A DNA stretch of 55,237 nt from Hydrogenophaga sp. (GCA_030682835.1 JAUXNG010000065.1:1-55237), one strand, 5' to 3'; shown: positions 40,738-50,601, counted from the stretch's first letter. Numbers and translations: made by a program. The notes: generated by a model not told the origin, from the sequence alone.

Positions 40738-41561
40738 GCCTGGCGCCCGCCGCACAGCCGGGCGCCATCAACGGCCCGCTCATCGGCTTCGGCCAGGTGC
40801 GCCACACGCGCCACCGCCCGCGCCACAACGCGTTCGCCTACCCCACCTATTTCCTCATGCTGCCCATGCGCAGCCTGCGCAGGCAGGGCAGCGGCGCGCT
40901 GGCCCGCAACCGGCGCGCCGCGCTGAGCTTTCACGACCGCGACCACGGCGACGGCCGCGCCGACAGCCTGCAGTGGCTCGACGAGCTGCTGCAGCAGCAC
41001 GGCATCACCGATGCCCAGGGCGAGGTCTGGCTGCACACCTACCCGCGCGTGCTGGGCTACAGCTTCAAGCCGGTGAGCCTGTGGTACTGCCACCGCCCTG
41101 ACGGCAGCCTGCGCGCCGTGCTGGCCGAGGTGAACAACACTTTTGGCGAGCGCCATTGCTACCTGCTGGACGCGCCGCGCTTCGGCGTGCCCTGCATGGC
41201 CGATAAGGCGTTCCACGTGTCGCCCTTCTGCCCGGTGCGTGGCCGCTACCGCTTCGTCTTCATGCGCACCGGCGGAGCCACCCCGCGCACCGTGGTGCGC
41301 ATCGACTACCACGACGATGACCACGACCCGGCGGCCACGCCCGGCGGCGAACGGCCACCGCCGCTGCTCAACACCAGCGTCAGCGGCACGCTGCAGCCCC
41401 TGGATGCGCGCAGCCTGCGGCACGCACTCTGGGCCTACCCGGCCATGACGCTGGGCGTGATCGCCCGCATCCACTGGCAGGCGCTGCGCCTGTGGCTCAA
41501 GCAGACCCCCTTTTTCCGCCAACCCGCTGCGCCGGGTGATTTCGTCACGCCCAACCGCTGA
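40734..41561 (+). CDS. DUF1365 domain protein
   Basis: 275-aa DUF1365 protein. Family features seen: GFGQVRHTRHRPRHNAFAYP at the start, LLQQHGITDAQGEVWLHTYP, RVLGYSFKPVSLWYCHRPDG, LAEVNNTFGERHCYLL, and KAFHVSPFCPVRGRYRF. The biochemical role is unproven, but the gene nearly always stands between a flavin amine-oxidase-like gene and a cfa gene, as here. It may be a partner of the acyl-modifying enzymes. Start overlaps the previous stop (ATGA). Ends 22 bases before the Cfa-type gene. Confidence 0.9.
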   Translation: MSLAPAAQPGAINGPLIGFGQVRHTRHRPRHNAFAYPTYFLMLPMRSLRRQGSGALARNRRAALSFHDRDHGDGRADSLQWLDELLQQHGITDAQGEVWLHTYPRVLGYSFKPVSLWYCHRPDGSLRAVLAEVNNTFGERHCYLLDAPRFGVPCMADKAFHVSPFCPVRGRYRFVFMRTGGATPRTVVRIDYHDDDHDPAATPGGERPPPLLNTSVSGTLQPLDARSLRHALWAYPAMTLGVIARIHWQALRLWLKQTPFFRQPAAPGDFVTPNR

Positions 41562-41583
41562 AACCGCCGCCGAGCCGTCCTCC

Positions 41584-42849
41584 ATGAACAGCACCACCGC
41601 CCCCGCTGGCATCCCCCTGCCCCGCAACGCACCCGCGGCCGCACGCACGCTCATGCAGCTGCTGCAGCGCCTGCGCCACGGCAGCCTCACCCTGCAGCTG
41701 CCCGACGGCACGGTGCAGCGATTCGGCAGCAGCAGCGGCCCGCACGCCAGCATGCGGCTGGCCAACTGGAACGTGTGCCGCGCCGTCCTGAAGTCGGGCG
41801 ACATCGGATTTGCCGAGAGCTTCATCGCCGGCGACTGGACCACGCCCAACCTCACCGCCCTGCTCGGCCTGATGGTGGCCAACCGGCGCGAGATGGACGC
41901 CGCCATCTACGGCTCCTGGCTGGGCCGCCTGGTGTACCGCGTGCGCCACCTGCTCAACCGCAACTCGAAGACCAACAGCCGCAAGAACATCCACGCCCAT
42001 TACGACCTGGGCAACGCGTTTTACGAGCGCTGGCTCGACGAGACCATGAACTACTCCTCGGCCTGGTTCGAAGAGCCCGAGCAGTCGCTGGTGGAGGCGC
42101 AGCACGCCAAGGTGCGGCGCGCCCTGCGCATGGCCGGCGTGCGGCCAGGCCACCGCGTGCTCGAGATCGGCTGCGGCTGGGGCGCGCTGGCCGAAAAGGC
42201 CGCCACCGAGTTCGGCGCTTCGGTGACCGGCGTGACCCTGTCCACCGAGCAGCTGGCATTTGCTCAGCGCCGCATGGAGCGGCTGGGCGTGCCCCTGGCA
42301 GACGTTGCCGATGCGTCGCAGCCCATCAACGTGAACCGCCCGACCGCCGACCTGCGCCTGCAGGACTACCGCGACATCCAGGACGAGCCCTTCGACGCCA
42401 TCTGCTCGATCGAAATGCTCGAAGCGGTGGGCCGCGCGTACTGGCCCACCTATTTCGAATCGGTGGCACGCCTGCTGAAACCGGGCGGGCGAGCCTGCAT
42501 CCAGAGCATCGTGATCGACGACGCCCTGTTCGACCGCTACATCAACGGCACCGATTTCATCCAGCAGTACGTGTTCCCCGGCGGCTGCCTGCCCTGCCCG
42601 CGCGAGGTGCGCGCCCAGGCCGCCGCCGCGGGCCTGGAAGTGATCGACGAACTGCCCTTTGGCCCCGACTACGCGCGCACCCTGCAGACCTGGCGCGAGC
42701 GCTTCTTGCACGAACAGGAGCAGGTGTTGCAGCTGGGTTTCGACCAGCGCTTCCTGCGCATCTGGGAGTTCTACCTGGCCTATTGCGAAGCCGCGTTCAC
42801 CGGCGGCAACATCAACGTCGTGCAGTACACGCTGCGCAAATCGGCCTGA
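41584..42849 (+). CDS. Cyclopropane-fatty-acyl-phospholipid synthase family methyltransferase
   Basis: 421-aa SAM-dependent methyltransferase of the Cfa group. It contains NIHAHYDLGNAFYERWLDET with MNYSSAWFE, the SAM motif VLEIGCGWGALAEKAA, SIEMLEAVGRAYWPTYFE, and FIQQYVFPGGCLP. Members add a methyl or methylene carbon across a double bond of membrane fatty acids, making cyclopropane or, in UfaM-like enzymes, methylated precursors of furan fatty acids. Which product is formed cannot be told. I start at MNSTTAPAGI (41584), after the DUF1365 stop. Located centrally in the operon. Confidence 0.92.
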   Translation: MNSTTAPAGIPLPRNAPAAARTLMQLLQRLRHGSLTLQLPDGTVQRFGSSSGPHASMRLANWNVCRAVLKSGDIGFAESFIAGDWTTPNLTALLGLMVANRREMDAAIYGSWLGRLVYRVRHLLNRNSKTNSRKNIHAHYDLGNAFYERWLDETMNYSSAWFEEPEQSLVEAQHAKVRRALRMAGVRPGHRVLEIGCGWGALAEKAATEFGASVTGVTLSTEQLAFAQRRMERLGVPLADVADASQPINVNRPTADLRLQDYRDIQDEPFDAICSIEMLEAVGRAYWPTYFESVARLLKPGGRACIQSIVIDDALFDRYINGTDFIQQYVFPGGCLPCPREVRAQAAAAGLEVIDELPFGPDYARTLQTWRERFLHEQEQVLQLGFDQRFLRIWEFYLAYCEAAFTGGNINVVQYTLRKSA

Positions 42850-42857
42850 GCCTGAGC

Positions 42858-43469
42858 ATGCGCAGCACCGTCGTCCACACCCCTTCCACGCGCGCCCTGC
42901 GCCGCGTGCCACCGGCGGCGGCTTTTCTGCTGGCCGTCACGCTGGCGGCGTGGTGGCCGGCGGCGGTGCAAGCCAGCACACCCGAGCCCACCACCAGCGC
43001 CGCCCTGCAGGACAAACAGCTGCTGGGCCAGTCCCGCCTGCGTGTGTGGGGCTTCGAGGTGTACGACGCCCGCCTGTGGACCAGCCCGGGCTTTGACGCC
43101 CAGCGCTTCGAGCAGCACCGCTTCGCGCTCGAACTCAACTACCTGCGCAGCTTCAAGGGGCGCGACATCGCCGAACGCTCGATCAAGGAGATGCAGGGCC
43201 TGGCCAGCATCGCCCCCGAGCAGGCCGCGCGCTGGGTGGAAGCGATGGCCACGCTGTTTCCCGATGTGCAGCGCGGCGACCGCATCACCGGCGTGCACGT
43301 GCCTGGCAGCGGTGCGCGCTTTTATCTGAACGGGCGGCTGCGGGGCGAACTGGCCGACGAGGCGTTTTCGCGCCTGTTCTTCGGCATCTGGCTCTCGCCC
43401 CGCACCTCGCAACCCGCGATGCGCGCCACGCTGATCCAGGCGGCAGCGGCCACCCCGCGCACCCCATGA
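42858..43469 (+). CDS. Chalcone-isomerase-like exported protein
   Basis: 203 aa. A signal-like hydrophobic segment (AAAFLLAVTLAAWWPAAVQA) precedes a chalcone isomerase-like fold: LLGQSRLRVWGFEVYDARLW, LELNYLRSFKGRDIAERSIK, and FPDVQRGDRITGVHVPG. Bacterial members are not flavonoid enzymes. They are thought to bind fatty acyl groups, which suits the neighbourhood. The start follows the Cfa stop by 8 bases, and its stop overlaps the MFS start (ATGA). Probably periplasmic. Function within the pathway is unknown. Confidence 0.87.
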   Translation: MRSTVVHTPSTRALRRVPPAAAFLLAVTLAAWWPAAVQASTPEPTTSAALQDKQLLGQSRLRVWGFEVYDARLWTSPGFDAQRFEQHRFALELNYLRSFKGRDIAERSIKEMQGLASIAPEQAARWVEAMATLFPDVQRGDRITGVHVPGSGARFYLNGRLRGELADEAFSRLFFGIWLSPRTSQPAMRATLIQAAAATPRTP

Positions 43470-44842
43470 ACCCCGGCACGGCAGCGTCCGCAGACCCGGC
43501 CGCCCGCTTCATCGGCGCCGGCGCCTGGCGCCACGGCCTGGGCTACGGACTGCTGGGCCTTCCGCTGGCCTTCGTGGCACTGCCGCTCTACGTGATCCTG
43601 CCCAACCACTACGCCCGGGCCTTCAGTGCGCCGCTGGCCGCCCTGGGCGCGGTTCTGCTGGGCGCACGGCTGGTGGACGCCGTGCTTGACCCCCTGATCG
43701 GCCGCTGGTGCGACCGCCTGTTCATCCGCGGCCCGCGCACCGTGCTGCTCACCGCAGCGGTCGCCGCCGTGGCGCTGGCGCTCGGCCTGTGGGGGCTGCT
43801 GTTCCCGCCAGCCGCGGTGCAGCAGGCCGGCATGGCCGCCCTGCTGGCCTGGGCCGGCGTGGTGATGGCGCTCACCTACACCGCCTTCAGCGTGGTGGGC
43901 GTGGCGCACCAGGCCTGGGGCGCGCGCCTGGGCGGCAACGAGGCGCAGCGCAGCCGCGTGGTGGCCTGGCGCGAGGGCCTGGCCCTGCTGGGCGTGCTCA
44001 TGGCCGCGGTGCTGCCCGGCACGCTCGGCCTGGGCGCCACCGTGGGCGCCTTCGCCGGCCTGCTGGCGCTGGGCTGGTGGGCCTGGAGCCGGTCGCTCAC
44101 GCCCGCCATTCCCAGCCGCGCGCAACTCTTTCGCCGCACCGCGGGGCAACCGTTGCAGGCAAGCGTGAACACCCGCTCGCCGCTGCGCCAGCCCGCCTTC
44201 CGGCGGCTGCTGGCGGTCTTCGTGCTCAACGGCACCGCCAGCGCGATACCGGCCACCCTGGTGCTGTTCTTCGTGCAGGACCGGCTGCGGGCCAGCGCCG
44301 CCTCCGAGCCCGCCTTCCTGGCCACCTATTTCTTGTGCGCCGCCCTGTCCATGCCACTGTGGGTGCGCGTGGTGGCACGCCTTGGGCTGGCGCGCACCTG
44401 GCTGGCGGGCATGGCGCTGTCGGTGGCGGTGTTCATCTGGGCAGCCACGCTGGGCGCTGGCGACACCACCGCTTTCCTGATCGTGTGCGCGCTCTCGGGC
44501 GTGGCACTGGGCACCGACCTGGCGCTGCCCGGGGCGCTGCTGGCCGGCCTGATCGGGCGCCTGGGCGAGCGGGGCAAAAGCGAAGGCGCTTACTTCGGCT
44601 GGTGGAGCTTCGCCGCCAAGCTCAACCTGGCGCTGGCCGCGGGCCTGGCGCTGCCGCTGCTGGCCGTGTTCGGCTACACCCCCGGCTCGCGCGACCCCAC
44701 CGCGCTGTGGACCCTCACCGTGGCCTATTGCCTGCTGCCCTGCGCCCTCAAGCTCATGGCCGGCGTGGCGCTGCACACGCTGGTGATCCGGCACGACGCG
44801 CGCCACAACTCCACCTCCCCCCTTCCCAACAGCGCCGTCTGA
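43466..44842 (+). CDS. MFS transporter (glycoside-pentoside-hexuronide-like)
   Basis: 458-aa membrane protein with about 12 hydrophobic helices. Near the start it has LGYGLLGLPLAFVALPLYVI, then the loop DPLIGRWCDRL, which is the MFS loop-2 motif (D-P-x-x-G-x-x-x-D) typical of the GPH/MelB-type. Later segments VLFFVQDRLRASAA and GRLGERGKSEGAYFGWWSF also fit. In this operon type the transporter is conserved, but its cargo is unknown; a lipid or lipid precursor is a reasonable guess. Translational overlap with the chalcone-isomerase-like gene. Confidence 0.9.
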   Translation: MNPGTAASADPAARFIGAGAWRHGLGYGLLGLPLAFVALPLYVILPNHYARAFSAPLAALGAVLLGARLVDAVLDPLIGRWCDRLFIRGPRTVLLTAAVAAVALALGLWGLLFPPAAVQQAGMAALLAWAGVVMALTYTAFSVVGVAHQAWGARLGGNEAQRSRVVAWREGLALLGVLMAAVLPGTLGLGATVGAFAGLLALGWWAWSRSLTPAIPSRAQLFRRTAGQPLQASVNTRSPLRQPAFRRLLAVFVLNGTASAIPATLVLFFVQDRLRASAASEPAFLATYFLCAALSMPLWVRVVARLGLARTWLAGMALSVAVFIWAATLGAGDTTAFLIVCALSGVALGTDLALPGALLAGLIGRLGERGKSEGAYFGWWSFAAKLNLALAAGLALPLLAVFGYTPGSRDPTALWTLTVAYCLLPCALKLMAGVALHTLVIRHDARHNSTSPLPNSAV

Positions 44843-44860
44843 AAAGCCGAGAAAGCCCCC

Positions 44861-45400
44861 ATGCAACGACGCCTTCTGCTCACCGCCGGCCTCGCCGCCA
44901 CCGCCACCCTCGTCGGCTGCGCCGGCCCGCAGGTCAGCGACTACGCGGCCGAAAAACCCGCGCTTGACCTGCGCTCCTATTTCAACGGCACGCTGGACGC
45001 TTATGGCGTGTTCACCGACCGCTCCGGCAAGGTGGTCAAGCGCTTCACGGTCGTGATGCGCTGCACCTGGAATGGTGACGAGGGCGTGCTCGATGAAGAC
45101 TTCGTGTACTCGGACGGCAGTACCGGCAAGCGCATCTGGCGCATGCGCCACCTGGGCGACGGTCGCTACAGCGGCACGGCCGACGACGTGATCGGCACCG
45201 CCCTGGGCGAGACCCGGGGCAACGCCTTCCGCTGGGGCTACACGCTGGCCCTGCCAGTGGACGGCACGGTCTACAACGTGCAGTTCGACGACTGGATGTA
45301 TCTGATGGACGAGCGCGTGATGCTGAACAAGGCCGTCATGAGCAAGTTCGGCGTGCGTCTGGGCGAGGTCATGCTCTCCTTCGTCAAGCGCCCGGGCTGA
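44861..45400 (+). CDS. DUF3833 lipoprotein
   Basis: 179-aa lipoprotein with a short signal (MQRRLLLTAGLAATATLVGC, lipobox LVGC). DUF3833 features follow: LDLRSYFNGTLDAYGVFTDR, RFTVVMRCTWNGDEGVLDED, and FRWGYTLALPVDGTVYNVQF, ending with the DWMYLMDERVMLNKAVMSKF block. Likely a lipid-binding periplasmic protein anchored to a membrane; actual ligand unknown. It is nearly always found with the cfa/amine-oxidase/DUF1365 set. Follows the transporter by 18 bases. Confidence 0.92.
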   Translation: MQRRLLLTAGLAATATLVGCAGPQVSDYAAEKPALDLRSYFNGTLDAYGVFTDRSGKVVKRFTVVMRCTWNGDEGVLDEDFVYSDGSTGKRIWRMRHLGDGRYSGTADDVIGTALGETRGNAFRWGYTLALPVDGTVYNVQFDDWMYLMDERVMLNKAVMSKFGVRLGEVMLSFVKRPG

Positions 45401-45512
45401 CCGGCACAGCGGGCATCCCATGCAGAACTCCCGTCACTTCAGCCCCCCGGGCGTCGCTCCCGTCCGAGCAGCCACGCACCGTGCGGCGCCCCAGCGCGCC
45501 TTCGGCCAGCCC

Positions 45513-46295
45513 ATGAACCCGCCGCTGCGCGACTGGCAACAGCGCCGCGTGTGGCTCATTGGCGCGTCCACCGGCATTGGCGCGGCCACCGCAGCCGCCC
45601 TGCAGGCGCGCGGCGCGCAGGTGCTGGTGTCGGCACGCAACGCCGAAGCGCTGCAGGCCTTCGTGGCGCAGCACGCCGGCCCGGCTGGTGCGCCGGCCGC
45701 GCAGGCATGGCCGCTGGACGTGACCGACGAGGCCGCCGTGGCTCGCACGGCGCAGGCCATCCTCGCCGAGGGCCCGCTGGACCTGGTGCTCTACTGCGCC
45801 GGCCACTACCGCGAAATGCGCGCCACCGGCATCGACCTGGGCGACATGAAACAGCACCTGGCCATCAACTACACCGGCGTCCTGCATGTACTGGCTGCCG
45901 TGCTGCCCGCGCTGATCCAGCGCGGCCAGGGCCATGTGAGCCTCATCAGCAGCGTGGCCGGCTTTCGCGGCCTGCCCAAGAGCCTGGCCTACGGCCCGAC
46001 CAAGGCGGCCCTCACCAACCTGGCCGAAACCCTGTACCTGGACCTGCAGCCGCTGGGCCTGGGCGTGAGCGTGGTCCACCCCGGCTTTGTGCAAACGCCC
46101 CTGACCGCCCAAAACGCCTTCACCATGCCCGCCCTGATCACGCCCGAGCAGGCCGCGCAGGCCATGATCGACGGCTGGGCCAGCGGCGCGTTTGACATCC
46201 ACTACCCCAAGCGCTTCACGCGCTGGATGAAGCTGCTGCGCCTGCTGCCCTACCGCCTGTACTTCCCGGCCGTGCGCCGTTTCACCGGGCTGTGA
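45513..46295 (+). CDS. Short-chain dehydrogenase/reductase
   Basis: About 260 aa from the ATG at 45513, which puts the NAD(P) motif GASTGIGAATAAAL at the usual distance from the N-terminus; an in-frame ATG at 45420 would add 31 unlike residues. Catalytic Ser lies in SLISSVAGFRGLPK and the Tyr-x-x-x-Lys motif is YGPTKAAL. A C-terminal tail of hydrophobic and basic residues (KLLRLLPYRLYFPAVRRF) suggests membrane association. It probably reduces a carbonyl intermediate from the pathway encoded around it. Substrate unknown. Confidence 0.9.
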   Translation: MNPPLRDWQQRRVWLIGASTGIGAATAAALQARGAQVLVSARNAEALQAFVAQHAGPAGAPAAQAWPLDVTDEAAVARTAQAILAEGPLDLVLYCAGHYREMRATGIDLGDMKQHLAINYTGVLHVLAAVLPALIQRGQGHVSLISSVAGFRGLPKSLAYGPTKAALTNLAETLYLDLQPLGLGVSVVHPGFVQTPLTAQNAFTMPALITPEQAAQAMIDGWASGAFDIHYPKRFTRWMKLLRLLPYRLYFPAVRRFTGL

Positions 46296-46302
46296 GCACC
46301 CT

Positions 46303-46749
46303 ATGCATTCCACCGACTACCGTACCGCCGTCACCCGTATCCGCGCCTACTTTGAAGCCCTGTCGCCGCCGTCGCTGGCCGACATCGGCACGCTGTACAC
46401 GCCCAACGCACGTTTCAAAGACCCGTTCAACGAGGTGCACGGCGTGCCCGCCATCCGGGGCATTTTTGAGCACATGTTCCACAACCTGCACCAGCCGCGC
46501 TTCGTGGTCACACAACAGGTGGTGGACGGCGCGCAGGTGTTTCTGGTGTGGGAATTCCGCTTTCGCTTCAAACGCTTTGACACCACCACGGAACAGGTGA
46601 TACGGGGTGGCTCGCACCTGGTGCTGGCCCCCGACGGTCGCATCAACGAGCACCGCGACTACTGGGACGCGGCCGAAGAGCTGTATGAAAAACTGCCCGG
46701 GGTGGGGACTTTGATGCGCTGGCTCAAACGCCGGGCCAACAGCGCCTGA
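46303..46749 (+). CDS. NTF2/SnoaL-like protein
   Basis: 148-aa protein of the nuclear-transport-factor-2-like (SnoaL) fold. It has YFEALSPPSLADIGTLYTPN, ARFKDPFNEVHGVPAIRGIF, and DGRINEHRDYWDAAEELYEK, a pattern typical of this group. Such cone-shaped folds bind hydrophobic ligands or act as isomerases or hydratases. It is last in the operon, 7 bases after the SDR gene. Ends in front of a repeat that may terminate transcription. Confidence 0.88.
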   Translation: MHSTDYRTAVTRIRAYFEALSPPSLADIGTLYTPNARFKDPFNEVHGVPAIRGIFEHMFHNLHQPRFVVTQQVVDGAQVFLVWEFRFRFKRFDTTTEQVIRGGSHLVLAPDGRINEHRDYWDAAEELYEKLPGVGTLMRWLKRRANSA

Positions 46750-46766
46750 TTTCACCGAACGGTGCC

Positions 46767-46846
46767 GTCATTCCTGCGAAGGCAGGAAGCCATGTCTGCT
46801 TGCCTTTTCGCGACGCTTTCTGGATTCCTGGCTTCGCGGGAGTGGC
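46767..46846. repeat. MITE-like inverted repeat element
   Basis: An 80-bp element whose ends form an inverted repeat: GTCATTCCTGCGAAG (46767-46781) and CTTCGCGGGAGTGGC (46832-46846), 12 of 15 bases complementary. The left end also forms its own hairpin, TTCCTGC-gaag-GCAGGAA. Sequences of the form GTCATTCC(T/C)GCGAAG are widespread short repeats in Burkholderiales. It sits in the convergent gap between the NTF2-like gene and the GST gene, and may act as a bidirectional terminator. Confidence 0.75.
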
Positions 46847-46863
46847 CGCCACGAAGCACCCCA

Positions 46864-47478
46864 TCAGTTGGGCAGGGTATCGGCAAAACTCTGCCGCAGC
46901 GCCAGTTTGTCGCTGAGCTTGGCCAGGTTGGGGTAGGGCGTGCGCCACTCAACGGACGGGAAACGGAAGTCCAGGTAACCCAGCGCACAGCCCACGGCCA
47001 CGTCCGACAAGCTCAGGTGAATACCCGAGCAAAACACCTTGTCGCCCAGCCCACGGCTCATGGACGCCAGCGAGGCGTGAATTTTGCCCATCTGGCGCTC
47101 GATCCAGGCGTCGCTGCGCTGGGCATCGGAGCGGCCCGGCCAAGTGGCTTCCAGGCGGGCCAAAATGGCCGCGTCCAACACGCCATCGGCCAAGGCTTCC
47201 CAGGTTTTCACTTCGGCGCGCTCGCGGCCCTGCGCCGGAATCAGTTTGCCCACGGGCGACAAGGTGTCGAGGTACTCAACGATCACGCGCGAGTCAAACA
47301 ACGCCTCGCCACCTTCCATGACGAGGCAGGGCACCTTGCCCAGCGGGTTGGACGCGGCAATTTTGGTGTCGGCCGCCCAAACGTCTTCGGGCACGAACTG
47401 GTAGTCGAGCTTCTTTTCGGCCATGACGACGCGGACTTTGCGCACGTAAGGGCTGGTGACGGCACCGATGAGTTTCAT
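46864..47478 (-). CDS. Glutathione S-transferase family protein
   Basis: 204-aa GST. The N-terminal thioredoxin-like domain starts MKLIGAVTSPYVRKVRVVMA, with the likely active Ser in TSPYVRKVR. NPLGKVPCLV and the VIVEYLDTLSPVGKLIP segment bind glutathione. A helical C-terminal domain follows (LSLSDVAVGCALGYLDFRFP). Likely a detoxifying or disulfide-reducing enzyme. It is divergent from purB, with 143 bases between starts. No sign that it belongs to the operon before it. Confidence 0.93.
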   Translation of the reverse strand: MKLIGAVTSPYVRKVRVVMAEKKLDYQFVPEDVWAADTKIAASNPLGKVPCLVMEGGEALFDSRVIVEYLDTLSPVGKLIPAQGRERAEVKTWEALADGVLDAAILARLEATWPGRSDAQRSDAWIERQMGKIHASLASMSRGLGDKVFCSGIHLSLSDVAVGCALGYLDFRFPSVEWRTPYPNLAKLSDKLALRQSFADTLPN

Positions 47479-47549
47479 GGACTTGTATTCGTGTGACAGG
47501 ATTCCCTGGGGTTGGCCATTTTAGCGATGCCACCATGCACCTGAGCTGA

Positions 47550-49049
<1,500 letters not shown>

Positions 49050-49054
49050 CGGTA

Positions 49055-49070
49055 GGCACCTATCGGTGCT
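49055..49070 (+). terminator. Small hairpin after purB
   Basis: GCACC-tatc-GGTGC forms a 5-bp stem (6 with a G-U pair) starting 5 bases after the purB stop. There is no T-run, so a Rho-independent terminator is not proven. Confidence 0.3.
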
Positions 49071-49246
49071 CGAGGTTGGAGGGCGTCGAGCCGCGGTTGT
49101 CCTGGCTCAACGCAGGCCTAAAGGGCTTGGGATGATGCAAAATGGCGTGAAGTGCCCGCACCCGCAGTCACCCGCAGCTCAGAACGTCGCCTGATACCTG
49201 CCAGCACCGAGCCTAACGCCCACAACCCGACCGGAGAAGCCAGCCC

Positions 49247-50014
49247 ATGGCGATTGAACTGTTCAACCAAAACGGCCATGTGTGCCTGATGTTTGCCCAC
49301 CTCAGCGACGAGGGCGGCGAAGCCGTACAGGCCAACCAGTTTCTCGTGATTCATGGCGAAACCGGCGCCATCATCGATCCGGGCGGCAATATGGCCTACA
49401 ACGAGTTGCTGCTCACCGTAGGGCGGTTTTTTTCGCCGCAAAAACTGTCCATGATCCTGGCCTCGCACGCCGACCCGGACATCATTGCCTCGCTCGACCG
49501 CTGGATGACCAGCACCCAGGCAACGCTCTACATTTCGCGTCTGTGGGAACGTTTTGCACCGCACTTTTGCAAACCCGGCAAAACGCAGGGCCGCATCAAG
49601 GGCATCGCTGACCCCGGCATGCGCATTCCCCTGGGCAACAGCGAAATCGTGGCGCTGCCGGCGCACTTCATGCACTCCGAAGGCAACTTCCAGTTCTGGG
49701 ATCCGGTCAGCCGCATCCTGTTTTCGGGCGACTTGGGGGTGTCCTTGGGTACTTCGGCCGACGCGGCCAAACCCATCACATCGCTGGCCGAGCACATCCC
49801 GAGAATGGAAGCCTTTCACCGCCGCTACATGGTGTCCAACAAGATACTGCGCCTGTGGGCGAACATGGCACGCACCCTGCCCATCCACATGATCGTGCCG
49901 CAACACGGCGCGCCCCTGGCCGGGCCAGCGGTGAAGGAATTCATTGACTGGATCGGCACCGTGGACTGCGGCATAGACCACCTCACGCAAGCCAACTACA
50001 CCGTTCCTGCGTGA
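49247..50014 (+). CDS. Metallo-beta-lactamase-fold diiron-type (oxygen-binding) protein
   Basis: 255-aa protein of the flavodiiron/ODP-like branch of the metallo-beta-lactamase fold, lacking a flavodoxin domain. The metal motif is HADPDII: His74, Asp76, Asp78. The usual flavodiiron form is H-x-E-x-D-H, so Glu is replaced by Asp and the following His by Ile. Other ligands appear present: PAHFMHSEGNF, SGDLGVSLG and PQHGAPLAG. Such proteins bind or sense oxygen, or reduce it or nitric oxide. The changed ligands make activity uncertain. Start at 49247; a short run GGAGAAGCC lies upstream as ribosome-binding site. Confidence 0.85.
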   Translation: MAIELFNQNGHVCLMFAHLSDEGGEAVQANQFLVIHGETGAIIDPGGNMAYNELLLTVGRFFSPQKLSMILASHADPDIIASLDRWMTSTQATLYISRLWERFAPHFCKPGKTQGRIKGIADPGMRIPLGNSEIVALPAHFMHSEGNFQFWDPVSRILFSGDLGVSLGTSADAAKPITSLAEHIPRMEAFHRRYMVSNKILRLWANMARTLPIHMIVPQHGAPLAGPAVKEFIDWIGTVDCGIDHLTQANYTVPA

Positions 50015-50024
50015 ATAGCCCCCA

Positions 50025-50180
50025 CGCTCCGCCGCTGCGCGGGTCGCTGCCCCCCGAGGGGGCTGGGCCTGCCTTGGGGCGGCCCGGCGGCTGGCCCTGC
50101 CGTCTCCTGCGTCCGGTTGCTTGGTTGGTACAAACCGGCGCTCCGCTGCTGCGCGGGTCGTGGGTCTGCCTTGGTGGGAT
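50025..50180. repeat. Two direct copies of a short GC-rich repeat
   Basis: CGCTCCGCCGCTGCGCGGGT (50025-50044) recurs with one change at 50139-50158. Each is followed by a GGGYCTGCCTTGG block (50065-50077 and 50162-50174). The first copy also includes a CCCCCCGAGGGGG hairpin. The same family of sequence is common between genes in Comamonadaceae. It fills the convergent gap between the diiron-type protein and the DUF1289 gene and may end transcription from both sides. Confidence 0.7.
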
Positions 50181-50184
50181 AGCC

Positions 50185-50601
50185 TTAACGCTCTGACGAT
50201 TCCAGCGCGCGCTCGGCGTAGCGGTTGAACCGCCAGGAGTTGCCCTCAAGGGTGATGCGCCGCCAGCTCGCCCGCTTCTCGCCGGGTGACATTTCGGTCC
50301 AGCGCTGCACTTCGTCAAAGGTGCGGCCGCAGCCTTTGCACACGGCGTCGCCCTGGCTGGTGGAGCAAATGGCTATGCAGGGTGTGTCGGGTGTGCTGTC
50401 AAACCAGGCCAGCCAAGCCGCATGGGCTGTGGTCGGCAAGGTGGATTCATCGGCTTCGGTTTCGTGAAAGTACACCATCAGCGCATACACCTCAGCCAAC
50501 GCCCGCAGGGGTACGGCCAACGACAAACCGTCGGGCGATGGTGCGCGCTCGCGCCAAAAATTGATCGCGGCTTCCATGTCGGTGATGTGAATGCCTGCCA
50601 T
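50185..50601 (-). CDS. DUF3717-DUF1289 fusion protein
   Basis: 138-aa protein. The N-terminal half (IHITDMEAAINFWRERAPSP, about residues 4-60) resembles DUF3717. The C-terminal half, from PCIAICSTSQGDAVCKGCGR to EVQRWTEMSPGEKRASWRRI, is a DUF1289 domain with four cysteines (C-x3-C, C-x2-C) that could hold zinc or an iron-sulfur cluster. DUF1289 proteins are usually small stand-alone proteins, so the fusion is worth noting. Function unknown. Divergent from terC by 315 bases. Confidence 0.85.
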   Translation of the reverse strand: MAGIHITDMEAAINFWRERAPSPDGLSLAVPLRALAEVYALMVYFHETEADESTLPTTAHAAWLAWFDSTPDTPCIAICSTSQGDAVCKGCGRTFDEVQRWTEMSPGEKRASWRRITLEGNSWRFNRYAERALESSER

